Part shown: positions 51,241 through 63,211 of the stretch, piece after piece
How positions within the stretch are numbered: the first letter of the stretch is position 1
Layout of the letters: every line of letters begins with the position of its first letter
Assembly: GCF_949987535.1 (NCBI RefSeq)
Contig: NC_080064.1
Coordinates: 128,244,708 to 128,308,707 of the forward strand
Length of the DNA stretch: 64,000 nucleotides
From: Balaenoptera acutorostrata
Taxonomy: Eukaryota > Chordata > Mammalia > Artiodactyla > Balaenopteridae
Direction: 5' to 3'
Program-made: the position numbers and the translations under genes
Notes under the pieces: model-generated
What the model was told of the DNA's origin: nothing
The model's database searches: none
The model's input: the letters and a program-made list of their open reading frames with translations, nothing else

Positions 51241-51434
51241 CCCTCCACCCTATTGCCTGCTCCAGAAAAGGCAAGAAACACTTGCAGATGGTCAGAGAGC
51301 TAGGGAAAAAACTCTCTTTCCTTGACAGAAAAACTGTTTAGACTTCAACAGAAGTCTAAAGTACCCTGTGAAATGTTCCTTTACTTTAACCTATTCCTTT
51401 AATTGTCAGCCCTGGAGAAATTAGCCCAAGGAAG

Positions 51435-51790
51435 TAATTCAAAAGAAAATGTAAAAGCTACAGATGTAAAGATTTTCTTGCAGCATTAGCTATAATAACA
51501 AAAATTAGAGACAGTCCAAATGTCCAACAATAATGAAATAGTAAAGAAAATAGTATGCATAAACTATGGACATTTACATAGCGATTAAAAACAATCATGA
51601 AGGCTAAGTATCAAAAAAGATGCTCAGAATAAAATATTAAGGAAAAAAAGCACTTGAAATTGTTTTTGTAATAACAACTATATAAAGATATTTAAACACT
51701 TATAAAAATACTGGAATGGAATATTTTTTAAATTTATAACTTCCTCTGATTTTATGATATTTTTGGTAAAATACCTCAAATTAAGAGAGA
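51435..51790 (+). mobile_element. Old L1 (L1M/HAL1-like) 3' end
   Basis: Order fits an old L1 terminus: 'tcttgcagcattagctataa', 'agacagtccaaatgtccaac', 'atgcataaactatggacatt', 'gcgattaaaaacaatcatga', 'ttaaggaaaaaaagcacttg'. Confidence 0.65.
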
Positions 51791-51794
51791 GAAA

Positions 51795-53715
51795 AAAAAT
51801 GATAGCTAGTTGGGATATTTACTTAGTAATTTAGACCAATTTGGACTATAATGATTAGATATCCTGCTTTTTTTTTCTTTCTATATTTTGAAGCAGTTGG
51901 GCAATTGAATAATGCGATTTATGCTATAATCCACAAACTCTTATTTTTCTCCTTGGTGCCTTTCATTAGTTTATTAATTCATTAGTTAATCTCCAACGGT
52001 GGTAGCCTTCTTTATTTTCTGCTTTTCCCTAGTGTTAAAGCCAAGTCAGAAAAATGAGCATCTTTCTTTGTCTAATTTTCAAGATATAGTGTTAGTTGAA
52101 TCATATGAAATTATCATTTTTGTAGGTCCCAAATAAATGAATATAGGAAATTCCATACAGTCCAACCAGAAAATTTTAACAACGGTAGGATTTTGTCTGA
52201 AACTGTCCTTGTAAATCATTTTGAATCCGTCTGTTTACTCAAACTGCCCTGTCCCCTCCACCAGCTTAGTTTCCGTGTTTTTTTAAAGTACTTTGTTTAA
52301 TGCTAAGTTCTCTAGAAGAAAGGTCCAAATAATGCCACTCCAATATACGACCCCCCCTCCATAAACCATTAAAGTGAATTTAATCACATGGAAAGGTCTA
52401 GATTTCCTTCATTCACCCACCTTTCAATTCACTCAACAAATATTTACTGCACGTGATCTCTGCTCCAGGCACTATGCTAAGTGCTGGGACACATCCCTGA
52501 GCAAGACTGAAGCGTCTTTTCCCTCAGAAAACATAGACAGTGTTTGAGGCTGGAAGGAATGGCTATGTATGTGCAGTGACTAAACTGACTGTTTTGTTTC
52601 AATTAACAGATCAAATGACTAGTTTGATTATTTTTTAACCAAATGGACTTTATGTTTGCTCAAATTGATTAAATCTACCATCACTTTAATGTTGATAAGA
52701 ACTAGCCCTAGCCCAAGCAGAGAAGAAATTTATTTTGAACTATCGTTGCTATTTATTTAATCAGTTAGCTGACCCATAGGTAAATAAGGTTCAGGAGAAA
52801 AAGGATTACAGAGTATGTGTTTGGACAACTCTAAAGCAAGACAGTTCCCTAACGGTGCCTGAATCCTTCAAAATAAAACAAGACACAGTGCCCAGGGATT
52901 CTTGAAAGTAAAAGTGTATATCCAGTAAAAAATTAAATCTAATTTTTTAAAGACAAAGGCAAAAATAAAAAGAATTTTAAAATAAATTCAGCAGTGGCCA
53001 TTCACCTAAACAAGAGTTTCCCAGCACCGTTTCTGGGGGATGTTTTGCAGCAGCAGATGTGTAAACAGGCCAGCAAATCTGAGAACCGCCAAGGTAGAAA
53101 ATGAAGTAGATCATCTGGATGAGCAGAGCCAGATGACCAGAGGTCAAAATAAACCATTGGTGAAAATGCCATCGATGAAAAACTTTTCCTGGCATCACGC
53201 AAAAGCTTCCCTCAAGCCCAGTTCCAAGCAGTTTAAGCGAAGGTCTGGTTTCGAGGAGTGTTCATTTAAATACCCTGGTCACTGTGCATCCACACCAGAC
53301 ATTTGGCTGCAAATGCTGGATGGCCACCTTGACCAGTGATGACCAGGGCGACTGTGTTCTAATTTGCTCCCCCTAACTACTTATATGCATTGTGAGTCAT
53401 GTTTTCACTCTGGTGGAATATCGCTTACAGAATAAGTGTCTCAGAAAAATAGAAATGGTAGCTGTAATGCTCATCCTATGACCCAGCAAAGTTTTGATGC
53501 TTGCTCACAATTGGGCCCACCACTGGGAGGGATCACTGCTATGTTCCTGAGCCGTTACAGGTATGCTCAGAAACCAAAGGAAGGACGAGCTGCATTTCAA
53601 CAGATGGAGAAAATGCCCAGTGCTGCTTTACCACACAATCAAGAGCAAATTAAGACTCCTAACCATGGGTTTCCATTTCCTGTCCCTGGATAATGAGAAC
53701 AAGAAAACAGGCCAG
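51795..53715. other. Unique AT-rich sequence, no gene supported
   Basis: At 52425-52505 the text 'caattcactcaacaaatatttactgc', 'ctccaggcactatgctaagtgctggga' matches a common ancient repeat motif (MIR/L2-related). No other known element is recognised. Confidence 0.45.
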
Positions 53716-53724
53716 GATGTAATA

Positions 53725-53920
53725 ATAGTAAGAATTAATACAACTTTCACGTATTGACTGTTTAGGACATATCAGGCACGTAACATTTACTTCTCATTTT
53801 CACAGCTCTGCAATGAAGGTTATTCTTACTTTAGAGGTGAGAAAACGGAGGCCCAGAGAGGTTAAGTAACTTGCCTAAGGTTGCACAGCTGGGAAATTGG
53901 CAGCACTGTGACTGGCCTGA
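53725..53920 (-). mobile_element. MIR SINE, minus strand
   Basis: Reversed MIR: 'tttaggacatatcaggcacg', 'ctttagaggtgagaaaacgg', 'aggcccagagaggttaagta', 'acttgcctaaggttgcacag'. Confidence 0.85.
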
Positions 53921-53924
53921 CTCT

Positions 53925-56635
53925 TCCCACCACACCTAGGAGCATGCATTTCCTGAGACTTTGTGTCAAAGCTGCATTTCCTTACAAATGACCTCTGTGA
54001 GGCAGGGAGTTAGAGGCACTGAGCAGTTGAGGGCTCTGCAGGCAGAAGTCTGCCCATGCCATTAGACACGCCATCTTAATCTCTTCCAGCCTCGGCTGAC
54101 CGAATTGGCAGACTCACCCAGGGAGACCTCCTCAGGTAGACAGACTGGGTCGTTATTTGCCGTGATCTTAATGATCTGGGCATTTGCAAGAAAATGCAAA
54201 TGGAAAAGTCTTAGCAACAAGAAGATGCTTTAAAAGGGTTCAGGGATGAGTAGCTTAACTGAGCAAGAAAAGAGGGAAGACCTCAACTCGAATTCCGTCA
54301 GTCAGCAGCCTTTCCTCCAAAGGAAATCATAGAGTGTGTCTTCTCAGCCAACACGGGTACCATTTGTAGTCCTCGGTGTTAAAGGCCTCTCTAAGCCTCC
54401 CCAGCCTTCCCTCAACAGGGCTAGGACACTTTGGAAAACTTTTATCCAGGAACCTTACCTAAAAATAGCTGAAATTTCAATCTCCACACCGGCAAAGCAA
54501 GTGGCATTGAAAGATGAATCTAAGGCTTTTCTTTCTGTCCACACCTTGTGGAAATGCGGCATGGCCCCCATCTTGTCTTCTGGGTGGGGTTTTGTTTACC
54601 ACTCCTGGCAGCCACCGGCACCCAAGCAGCTTTTATTTTCTCTTCTAATTCCATTGCCCCAGCCTTGGCCCCAAGACCCAACACAAATAGAGCCCTGAGG
54701 AAACTTCACATGGTAGAATTATCTACCAAGTGCCGTCCCCCAAAACGGAAGCCCAGGGTCTGAATCTACCGCTGTCAGCGGTTCCCCCTGAAGTCATGGA
54801 ATTCGCAGGCCATTTTGGCGTCTTGGGTCCTCTTGGGCCCTGCACACGAGGATGGGCTGCTCTGGGCTCGCCCTGGTGTTCCTACCTGTGGCACCGCGTG
54901 ACTCACACCCAAGACGGCTTTTCTGAGAAGAGAGCTGTGATCTTACAGAAAACCCCGCGATTACTTAGCCCTCGAAACCCCCGAGGTGCTAGGCGGCAGC
55001 TGTGTCATGTTCCCTGGCAGGAACAAAAGTGCCAATGGCCTTCCCTGCCCTCCCACCCTCGTCGCCAAACTCCCTCCCACACCGCGGTGAGCTGTAAAGT
55101 GGAGGAAGGACATTGGTTTGTGACCACTCTCCTGGCTTCTTTAGATTCAAATACAGCTTGTCCCATGTTTTGTAAAAAATGCCAGCACGCCAATGCCCAG
55201 AGGCAGCCCATTTTGTCTTCTTTTCACTTCTTCTTATTATCTGAGCTAGAAAACACGGTAAGGGTAAAAGGATTCAGGAAAAGCCGGACTCTAAGGACTG
55301 GAATGAAGCGAGGGGTAGGCTCTCTTGCTGGTTGGTTGTTCCTCGTGGTGACCGCTTAACAAGTCACATCCTCTCATCTGTCCCCTACGTTCCGTCAGCA
55401 TCTCTGGCTTTTTGGCCTCAGACAGAGAGCTGCCTGAAGCAAGAGGCGGTGGGTTAGTCACTGAGCCTGGATGGGTGTGTCATCAGGCAGCCCTTGGCTG
55501 TGGGGTACAGAAGCAGCCAAGTCAGAGCTAAGCCTGGACACAGACCCTGAAGAAGGCCACTTCCCTCCTTCATTAACCCAGTCAGCCCCTGGCCCATCAA
55601 GGTGTTTCAGGTTCAGCCAGGGCCACAGCCATGACCCTCTCTAACCAACAACAAATGCAATGTTCTTTGTTGGAGAAGGAAGAAGGAAAGGGGCTGAGTG
55701 ACGGAGCCAGCAAGGGGGTGAAAGAAGAATACATAAAGACTAGAAAAGTGTCTCGGCACGAAACATGGCCTGGCTGACATTTTCTGGTCCCTCCCGGCTT
55801 CTGTTAAATACCCCCTCTCCTCTTGTCCACACGGGGCCTGCCTCAGTTTCTCCTCATCCTTTCCCCACCACAGACTTTTCTCTATCCTTTTATCACTGGA
55901 AAAAATCCATACTTTGCCCAGGTGTGTTTTCAAGCAGCTGGCTCTGAGCTGATGCCCAGCTTGGCCTTAATGAGGCAGATGCCTGCATCAAGCTGGACCC
56001 CTCCCCACTCAGCTGCTCATTGATTTGAGGACAGGATTTAAAGGAGACACTGCCGCCTCACCAGCCCTCTGCTATCTCCCTCCACCCCCGACACACATGC
56101 ACAAAGGGTTCCGAAAAGTTCCTTGCCATCGATACATCTGATACCTCCGACCTTACCTGTAATTGGGAAGTGTGCCTGCAGGGTGGCCACCGTAACAAGT
56201 GCCATCCGTTTCATCGTGTCCTTCCCCAGGATGGTGCCTGGGGGCAGAGGCCGAGGCAGCCGTGACTGGACGAAGACGAGAAAAGCAGTCTCTTCGGCTG
56301 CAGCCTCCTCAGGAAGTGGAGGACGATGGGGCCTTTGAGAAGACACCTGCCAGCAGGGCCAGGAAACTCACACTCCTCCTTTCGGTTCACAGGCAGGAAG
56401 CTCTGGAGGTTTGAGGGTTTGGGGTGGGGGGATGTATGTGCACACACGTAGGCGTGTGTGTGTCTGTCTGAATTTTTGCTTTTTTTCTCACTTAACCGTT
56501 GTTTTATTTTCCTTTTTTCCTAATTTTTGTCTAATTTTTATCTAACTCCTATCTTGATTGGTGAAGTCAGTCCCTAGGCAACTACAAGTTCCCAGTGCAT
56601 GTAAGAACATTCGCCGCTTTCCTAGATTCGTGTAT
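53925..56635. other. Unique sequence, no gene supported
   Basis: The longest frame (54730-55359, 209 codons) has no recognisable domain. One minus-strand stretch at 56157-56237 has exon-like borders and is listed separately. Confidence 0.45.
56157..56237 (-). other. Exon-like 81-bp segment with splice-site consensus (speculative)
   Basis: On the minus strand a pyrimidine-rich 'ctgcctcggcctctgccccc' plus AG precedes the segment, and CAG/GTAAGG follows it. The 81 bp (27 codons) is open in two frames. No family resemblance is seen. It may be a noncoding-RNA exon or chance. Confidence 0.15.
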
Positions 56636-56644
56636 TTTATGGAG

Positions 56645-56850
56645 GTTGGTAAGATGACAGAGCTCTGGATTCAGAGTCAGGCGAAATGTAGAGACAGAAT
56701 ACTTGGGCCATAGTGCCATCTCTGCTACCTACCTGCTGTGCAGCCTTGAGTAAGTCACTCAACATCTCTAGACCTCAGCGTCCTTACCTATAAAGCAAAT
56801 TGCTGGAGTAGATCTGAGGTTGTAGATCTGAACTTGGCCTGAATTTGGAC
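56645..56850 (+). mobile_element. MIR SINE
   Basis: Sense MIR: 'agagctctggattcagagtc', 'tctgctacctacctgctgtg', 'cagccttgagtaagtcactc', 'aacatctctagacctcagcg'. Confidence 0.8.
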
Positions 56851-56934
56851 CATAGAAAATAGTATAGCTCACATAATACTTCAAACACTTTTGTTAGTTG
56901 TCAGCATCTAAACATTAGACTAACTTACAATAAT

Positions 56935-57916
56935 AAAAAAAGATTAATACCAAGAAATAAACTTGATAGAAAGTGTAAGATCTATGTGAAACAAACTTTA
57001 AAGTGTTACTGAAGAATACAGAAAGGACTTGGGTAAATGGAAAGGTGTATCCTGGTCTTTGATAAAATCTCCCTTTTAAGAAGACCACGATTCTCTCTAA
57101 ATTTTTTTAAAATTTTAATTTTATTTATTTATTTATTTGGCTGTGTTGGGTCTTAGTTGTGGCATGCGGGATATTTGTTGCAGCATGCGGGAACTTTCAT
57201 TGTGGCACATGGGCTCAGTAGTTGCAGCGTGTGGGCTTAGTTGCCCCATGGCATACGGTATCTTAGTTTCCTGACCGGGGATTGAACCCATGTCCCCTGC
57301 CTCAGAAGGTGGATTCTTAACCACTGGACCACCAGGAAAGTCCCTCTCTCTAAATTAATCAACCCATCCCTCTACAAATGCCAACAAAAGTTTTAGAACA
57401 AGATAACCTGGGTTTATATGAAAAAATTAATGTACAAAAATAGCCAGGACACCAAAAAAGCACAAGCAATCTAAGAAAAAATAGGTAAATTGGACTTCCT
57501 CAAAATTTAAAACTTTAGTGCATAAAGGACACTATCAAGAAAGTGAAAAGACAATCTATAGAAAAAATATTTCCATATCATATATTGATAAGGGTACAGT
57601 ATTCAGAATATATAAATAACTCCTACAACTAAACTAGAAAAAGAAAAAAAAAAGTAAAAATCTGCCAAAGATCTGAATAGATATTTCTCCAAAGAGATAT
57701 ACAAATGGCCAATAAGCACATGAAAAGTTGCTCAATATCTTTGGTCATTAGGGAAATGCAAATCAAAACTACAGTGAACTATTACTTCATACACACTAGG
57801 AGAGCTAAAATTTAAAAACACAGGGTGTTGGTAAGGATGTGAAGAAATTGGAACTCTTGTACATTGCTGGTGGGAATGTGGGATGGCGAAGCCCCTGTGG
57901 AAAATGTGTGTGGCAT
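56935..57916 (+). mobile_element. Old L1 ORF2 fragment, split by a SINE
   Basis: Degenerate sense ORF2 text: 'ccaagaaataaacttgatag', 'ggacttgggtaaatggaaag', 'aagatctgaatagatatttc', 'gcaaatcaaaactacagtga', 'ggaactcttgtacattgctg'. It stops mid-domain after 'ggcatttcctcaaaa', where a younger L1 begins. Confidence 0.85.
57104..57344 (-). mobile_element. CHR-type SINE, older subfamily, minus strand, inside the old L1
   Basis: Reverse copy: T-rich tail, 'ttggctgtgttgggtcttag', B-box complement 'gggattgaaccc', and end 'ccactggaccaccaggaaag'. The perfect direct repeat 'tctctctaaatt' lies at 57092-57103 and 57345-57356. Confidence 0.93.
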
Positions 57917-59232
57917 TTCCTCAAAAAGGAGAAGTTACAACAGACACCGCAGAAATACAAAGCATCCTAAGAGACTACTACAAGCAAATCTATACCAATA
58001 AAATGGACAACCTGGAAGAAATGGACAAATTCTTAGAAAGGTATAACCTTCCAAGACTGAACCAGGAAGAAACAGAAAATATGAACAGACCAATCACAAG
58101 TAATGAAATTGAAAGTGTGATTAAAAATCTTCCAACAAACAAAAGTCCAGGACCAGATGGCTTCACAGGTGAATTCTATCAAACATTTAGAGAAGAGCTA
58201 ACACCTACCCTTCTCAAACTCTTCCAAAAAATTGCAGAGGAAGGAACACTCCCAAACTCATTCTATGAGGCCACCATCACCCTGATACCAAAACCAGACA
58301 AAGATACGACAAGGAAAGAAAATTACAGACCAACATCACTGATGAATATAGATGCAAAAATCCTCAACAAAATACTAGCAAACAGAATCCAACAACACAT
58401 TAAAAGGATCACACACCATGATCAAGTGGGATTTATCCCAGGGATGCAAGGATTCTCCAACATACACAAATCAATCAATGTGATACACCATATTAACAAA
58501 TTGAAGAATAAAAACCATATGATCATCTCAATAGATGCAGAAAAAGCTTTTGACAAAATTCAACACCCATTTATGATAAAAACTCTCCAGAAAGTGGGCA
58601 TAGAGGGAACCGACCTCAACATAATAAAGGCCATATACGGCAAACCCACAGCAAACATCATTCTCAATGGTGAAAAACTGAAAGCATTTCCTCTAAGATC
58701 AGGAGCAAGACAAGGATGTCCACTCTTACCACTCTTATTCAAAATAGTTTTGAAAGTCCTAGCCACGGCAATCAGAAAAGAAAAAGAAATAAAAGGAATA
58801 CAAATTGGAAAAGAAGAAGTAAAACTGTCACTATTTGCAGATGACATGATACTATACATAGAGAATCCTAAACATGCCACCAGAAAAGTACTAGAGCTAA
58901 TCCATGAATTTGATAAAGTTGCAGGATACAAAATTAATGCACAGAAATCTCTTGCATTCCTATACACTAATGATGAAAAATTTGAAAAGGAAACTAAGGA
59001 AACACTCCCATTTACTACTGCAACAAAAAGAATAAAATACCTAGGAATAAACCTACCTAGGGAGACAAAAGACCTGTATGCAGTAAACTATAAGACACTG
59101 ATGAAAGAAATTAAAGATGATACCAACAGATGGAGAGATATACCATGTTCTTGGATTGGAAGAATCAACATTGTGAAAATGAGTATACTACCCAAAGCAA
59201 TATACAGATTCAATGCAATCCCTATCAAATAA
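57883..59232 (+). CDS. L1 ORF2 reverse transcriptase fragment, with chimaeric N-terminus
   Basis: Partial non-LTR retrotransposon ORF2 protein, which copies RNA into DNA at a nicked target. In the 449-residue frame I see KSPGPDGF at residues 87-94, RQGCPL at 276-281 and the catalytic FADD at 318-321, all standard L1 reverse transcriptase landmarks. The position after RQGCPL reads Leu-Pro where Ser-Pro is usual. The first 12 or so residues ([12 protein letters not shown]) are not RT sequence. They are the in-frame C-terminal region of an older L1 ORF2. The endonuclease domain is missing. There is no native start; the ATG is an internal Met of the older L1. I read it as a dead fragment, not a host gene. 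Confidence 0.85.
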   Translation: MAKPLWKMCVAFPQKGEVTTDTAEIQSILRDYYKQIYTNKMDNLEEMDKFLERYNLPRLNQEETENMNRPITSNEIESVIKNLPTNKSPGPDGFTGEFYQTFREELTPTLLKLFQKIAEEGTLPNSFYEATITLIPKPDKDTTRKENYRPTSLMNIDAKILNKILANRIQQHIKRITHHDQVGFIPGMQGFSNIHKSINVIHHINKLKNKNHMIISIDAEKAFDKIQHPFMIKTLQKVGIEGTDLNIIKAIYGKPTANIILNGEKLKAFPLRSGARQGCPLLPLLFKIVLKVLATAIRKEKEIKGIQIGKEEVKLSLFADDMILYIENPKHATRKVLELIHEFDKVAGYKINAQKSLAFLYTNDEKFEKETKETLPFTTATKRIKYLGINLPRETKDLYAVNYKTLMKEIKDDTNRWRDIPCSWIGRINIVKMSILPKAIYRFNAIPIK

Positions 59233-60795
59233 CCAATGGCATTTTTTACGGAGCTAGAACAAATCATCTTAAAATTTGTATGGAGTCACAAAAGACCCCG
59301 AATAGCCAAAGCAGTCTTGAGGGAAAAAAACAGAGCTGGAGGAATCAGACTCCCTGACTTCAGACTATACTACAAAGCTACAGTAATCAAGACAATATGG
59401 TACTGGCACAAAAACAGAAACATAGATCAATGGAACAAGATAGAAAAGCCCAGAGATTAACCCACGCACCTATGGTCAACTAATCTATGACAAAGGAGGC
59501 AAGGATATACGATGGAGCAAAAACAGTCTTTTCAATAAATGGTGCTGGGAAAACTGGACAGCTACATGGAAAAGAATGAAATTAGAATACTCCCTAACAC
59601 CATACACAAAAATAAACTCAAAATGGATTCGACACCTAAAGGTCAGACTGGACACTATAAAACTCTTAGAGGAAAACATAAGAAGAACACTCTTTGACAT
59701 AAATCACAGCAAGATCTTTTTGATCCACCTCCTAGAGTAATGGAAGTAAAAACAAAAATAAACAAATGGGACCTAATGAAACTTCAAAGCTTTTGCAAAG
59801 CAAAGGAAACTACAAACAAGACGAAAAGACAACCCTCAGAATGGGAAAAAATATTTGCAAACGAATCAACGGACAAAGGATTAATCTCCAAAATGTATAA
59901 ACAGCTCATGCAGCTCAGTACTAAAAAAACAAACAACCCAATCCAAAAATGGGCAGAAGGCCTAAATAGACATTTCTCCAAAGAGGACATACAGATGGCC
60001 AAGAAGCACATGAAAAGCTGCTCAACGTCACTAATTATTAGAGAAATGCAAATCAAAACTACAATGAGGTATCACCTCACTCCTGTTAGAATGGGCATCA
60101 TCAGAAAATCTACAAACAACAAATGCTAGAGAGGGTGTGGAGAAAAGGGAACTCTCTTGTACTGTTGGTGGGAATGTAAATTGATACAGCTACTATGGAG
60201 AACAGTGTGGAGTTTCCTTAAAAAACTAAAAATAGAATTACCGTATGACCCAGTAATCCCACTACTGGGCATATACTCAGAGAAAACCATAATTCAAAAA
60301 GACACATGTACCCCAATGTTCATTGCAGCACTATTTACAATAGCCAGGTCATGGAAGCAACCTAAATGCCCATCGACAGAGGAATGGATAAAGAAGATGT
60401 GGTACATATATACAATGGAATATTACTCAGCCATAAAAAGGAACGACATTGGGTCATTTGTAGAGACGTGGATGAATCTAGAGACTGTCCTACAGAGTGA
60501 AGTAAGTCAGAAAGAGAAAAACAAATATTGCATATTATCGCATATATGCGGAACCTAGAAAAATGATAGAGATGAACCGGTTTGCAGGGCAGAAATTGAG
60601 ACACAGATGTAGAGAACAAACGTATGGACACCAAGTGGGGAAAGCGATGGGTGGTGGTGGTGGTGGTGGTGTGATGAATTGGGCGATTGGGATTGACATG
60701 TATACACTGATGTGTATAAAATGGATGACTAATAAGAACCTGCTGTATAAAAAAATAAATAAAAGAAAATTCAAAAATAAAATAAATAAAATTTT
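57917..60795 (+). mobile_element. Younger L1, 5' truncated, with partly open ORF2
   Basis: Sense L1 starting inside ORF2 at '[12 protein letters not shown]'. It covers the reverse transcriptase, the C-terminal region and a 3'UTR with a (GGT)n tract and A-rich tail. The first 449 codons (57883-59232, including joined older L1) are open. ORF2 is then broken by a stop at 59230-59232, an out-of-frame part at about 59450-59735, and a Trp-to-stop change at 60127-60129. The 3'UTR ('ggattgacatgtatacactg', 'ctaataagaacctgctgtat') is typical of cetartiodactyl L1s. The endonuclease domain and ORF1 are absent, so it cannot move by itself. Confidence 0.95.
60651..60670 (+). repeat. (GGT)n run in L1 3'UTR
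   Basis: About six GGT units at the G-rich part of the L1 3'UTR. Confidence 0.9.
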
Positions 60796-60799
60796 TTAA

Positions 60800-61615
60800 A
60801 AATCTCAGGAAATGATCTAATTGGCCCAGCTTGGGTCTTATGCTCACCTCTTGGATCAACCATTGTTTCCACGGAGACAAGACAAGATTGGAGATAGGAC
60901 ACTATGATTAACAGCCCTATCAGAATCATTTGTCATAGAAGAAAGAAAGGGAAAGGATTCTGGGCATGTGTAAAACAATAGCTGTCCACTACTGCCAGCC
61001 TTGCTCTGGTGAGTGCAGTGGGTTGGGGCTGGGACCTAGAGTAGGACACAGACAGGGTCAGGAGCTGAGAGAAAGTCCAGGTAGAACATAATGACCAGCA
61101 GCTGTGATTTGCTTGTGAGAAAGATCTGGCTATTCCTCATGATTGAATCTCTAGTTTTCAGTACATTTTCGATGGGTGGCTGAATGGGTGAATGGGAACA
61201 TCCAGGATGGCAGGAAGGCCAATACTGAGTAGGAGGCTGCCTCAACTATAGAGGAGAACACAGCAAGAGGAATCCAGAAACTGGTGAATGGAGCAGTTCC
61301 CAGGTTCCTGATCACCAGAGAAAGAAGCACAAAAGGAGGATTGACTTCTGTCCTTGGGGTTTCCAGAGGCAGTCACTCCCAAGGTTTCTCTGGAGGAGCA
61401 CTTCCCCATGCTTTGAGGACTCAGTGCGCTGACCCAAGCCCTGCCCACCCCCTCTTCAGCTGACTGGTCTTGGACTGACAAGAAGCTGGAGGCCAGCACT
61501 TGTTGTTTCCTGAGGGGTCTCCGTTGGAGCAGAAATGGCTGCCAATCCCTGCAGGACCCCACCCAAACACCTACGTGGGACCTCATCTTTGCTGCTTCAC
61601 CATGCTGTACCCAAA
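60800..61615. other. Unique and ancient-repeat sequence between two L1s
   Basis: 60815-60860 ('gatctaattggcccagcttg', 'ggtcttatgctcacctcttg') resembles a recurrent ancient mammalian repeat I cannot name. The remainder is unique with chance frames. Confidence 0.4.
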
Positions 61616-62814
61616 ACTTATTTACCTCATAACTGTAAGTTTGTAACATTTGACCAAAATCTCCCTATTTCTCCCACCCCCAAGCCCCTGGTAACCACCG
61701 TTCTGCTCTCTGTTTCTGTAAGTTCAGCTTTTTTAGATACCATACGTAAGTGATATCAAATAACATTTGTCTTTCTCTGGGTGACTTATTTCACTTAGCC
61801 TAATGCCCTCAAGTTCCATCCATGTTTTAACAAATGGCAGAATGTCCTTGTTTCTCATGGTTGAATAATATTCCATTGTGTATATATACCACATCTTCTT
61901 TATCCATTCACCTGTTGGCAGACACTTAAGTCTTTTCTGTCTTGGCTATTGTGAATAATGCCGAAATGAACGCGGGACTGTAGATATTTCTTCAAGATCC
62001 TGATTTCATTTCTTTCAGATATATGACTAGAAGTGTGATTGCTGGATCAGATGGTAGTTCTATTTTTAATTCTTTGAGGGACCTCCATACTGTTTTCCAT
62101 AGTGGCTGCACCAGTTTACATTCCCACCAACAGTGCACAAGGGTTCCCTTTCCTCCACATCTTTGCCAACACTTGTTATATCTTGTCCTTTTGATAACAG
62201 CCATTCTAACATGTGTGAGGTGATATCTATTGTGGTTTTGATTTGCATTTCCCTGATGATTAGTGATTGAGCATCTTTTCCTGTACCTGTTGGTCATTTG
62301 TATGTCTTCTTTGGAAAAAATTTATTTAGTTCCTTTGCCCATTTTGAAATCAGGTTCTTTGGTTTTTTTACTGTTGAATTTTATGAGTTCCTTATATATT
62401 GTGGATATTAATGCCTTTTCAGACATATGATTTGCAAATATTTTCTCTCATTCCATAGGTTGCCTTTTCATTTTCCTGATTGTTTCTTTTGCTGTGTAGA
62501 AGCTTTTTAGATTGATGTGGTCCAATTTGTTAATTTTGCTTTTGTTGCTTGGGCTTTTGGTGTCATATCCAAAAAATTGTTGCCAATATCAATGTCAAGG
62601 AGATTTTTCCCTATGTTTTTCTTCTAGAAGTATTATGGTTTCAGGTCTTCTACTTAAGTCTTTAATCCATTTCAAGTTAATTTTAGTGAGTGGTGTAAGA
62701 GGGGTTCAGTTTCATTCCTTTGCATCTGGTTATCCAGTTTTCCCAACACTATTTGTTGAAGAAATTATTCTTTCCCATTGAGTATTCTTGGCACTCCTAA
62801 ATATTAGTTGACTG

Positions 62815-62840
62815 CATATATATATATAGAGAGAGAGAGT
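62815..62840 (+). repeat. (TA)n(GA)n microsatellite inside L1
   Basis: TA repeats passing into GA repeats. Confidence 0.9.
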
Positions 62841-63085
62841 TTATTTACGGGCTCTTGATTTTGTTCCAATTTTTTTTTGTATTTTAAAAACAGCTCTTAG
62901 TTTCATTGATCTTTTCTATTGTTTTTCTGTCTCTATTTCACTTACTTCTGCTCTGCTTTTTGTGGTTTTCTTCCTTCCAATAACTTTGGCTTCTTTTTTC
63001 TGGTTCCTTGAGATGTAAAGCTTTGTTGTTTATTTGAAATTTTTCATATTTTTTAATGTAGGTATTTATCACTATAAACTTCCCT

Positions 63086-63211
63086 TCTTTTTTTTTTCTT
63101 TTTTTTCTGCACCACGTGGCTTGCAGGATCTTAGTTCCCCAACCAGGGATTGAACCTAGGCCATGGCAGTGAAAGCTCTGAGTCCTAACCACTGGACTGC
63201 CAAGGAATTCC
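63086..63211 (-). mobile_element. Short CHR-related SINE, minus strand, inside the antisense L1
   Basis: A unit of about 126 bp: T-rich tail, 'ctgcaccacgtggcttgcag', 'cagggattgaacctaggcca', ending 'ccactggactgccaaggaat'. The perfect direct repeat 'taaacttccct' lies at 63075-63085 and 63212-63222. It belongs to the short type seen at 28062. Confidence 0.92.

Noticed and set aside
54730..55359. A 209-codon open frame
   Set aside because: No domain, signal peptide or repeat structure. It looks like a chance frame in unique DNA.
57883..60558. A live, mobile L1
   Set aside because: It lacks ORF1, the endonuclease and a 5'UTR, and has stops and a frameshift in ORF2.
57905..60830. An inverted 8-bp match ('catttcct' / 'aggaaatg') near both ends of the younger L1
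   Set aside because: Too short and in the wrong orientation for a target-site duplication. Probably chance.
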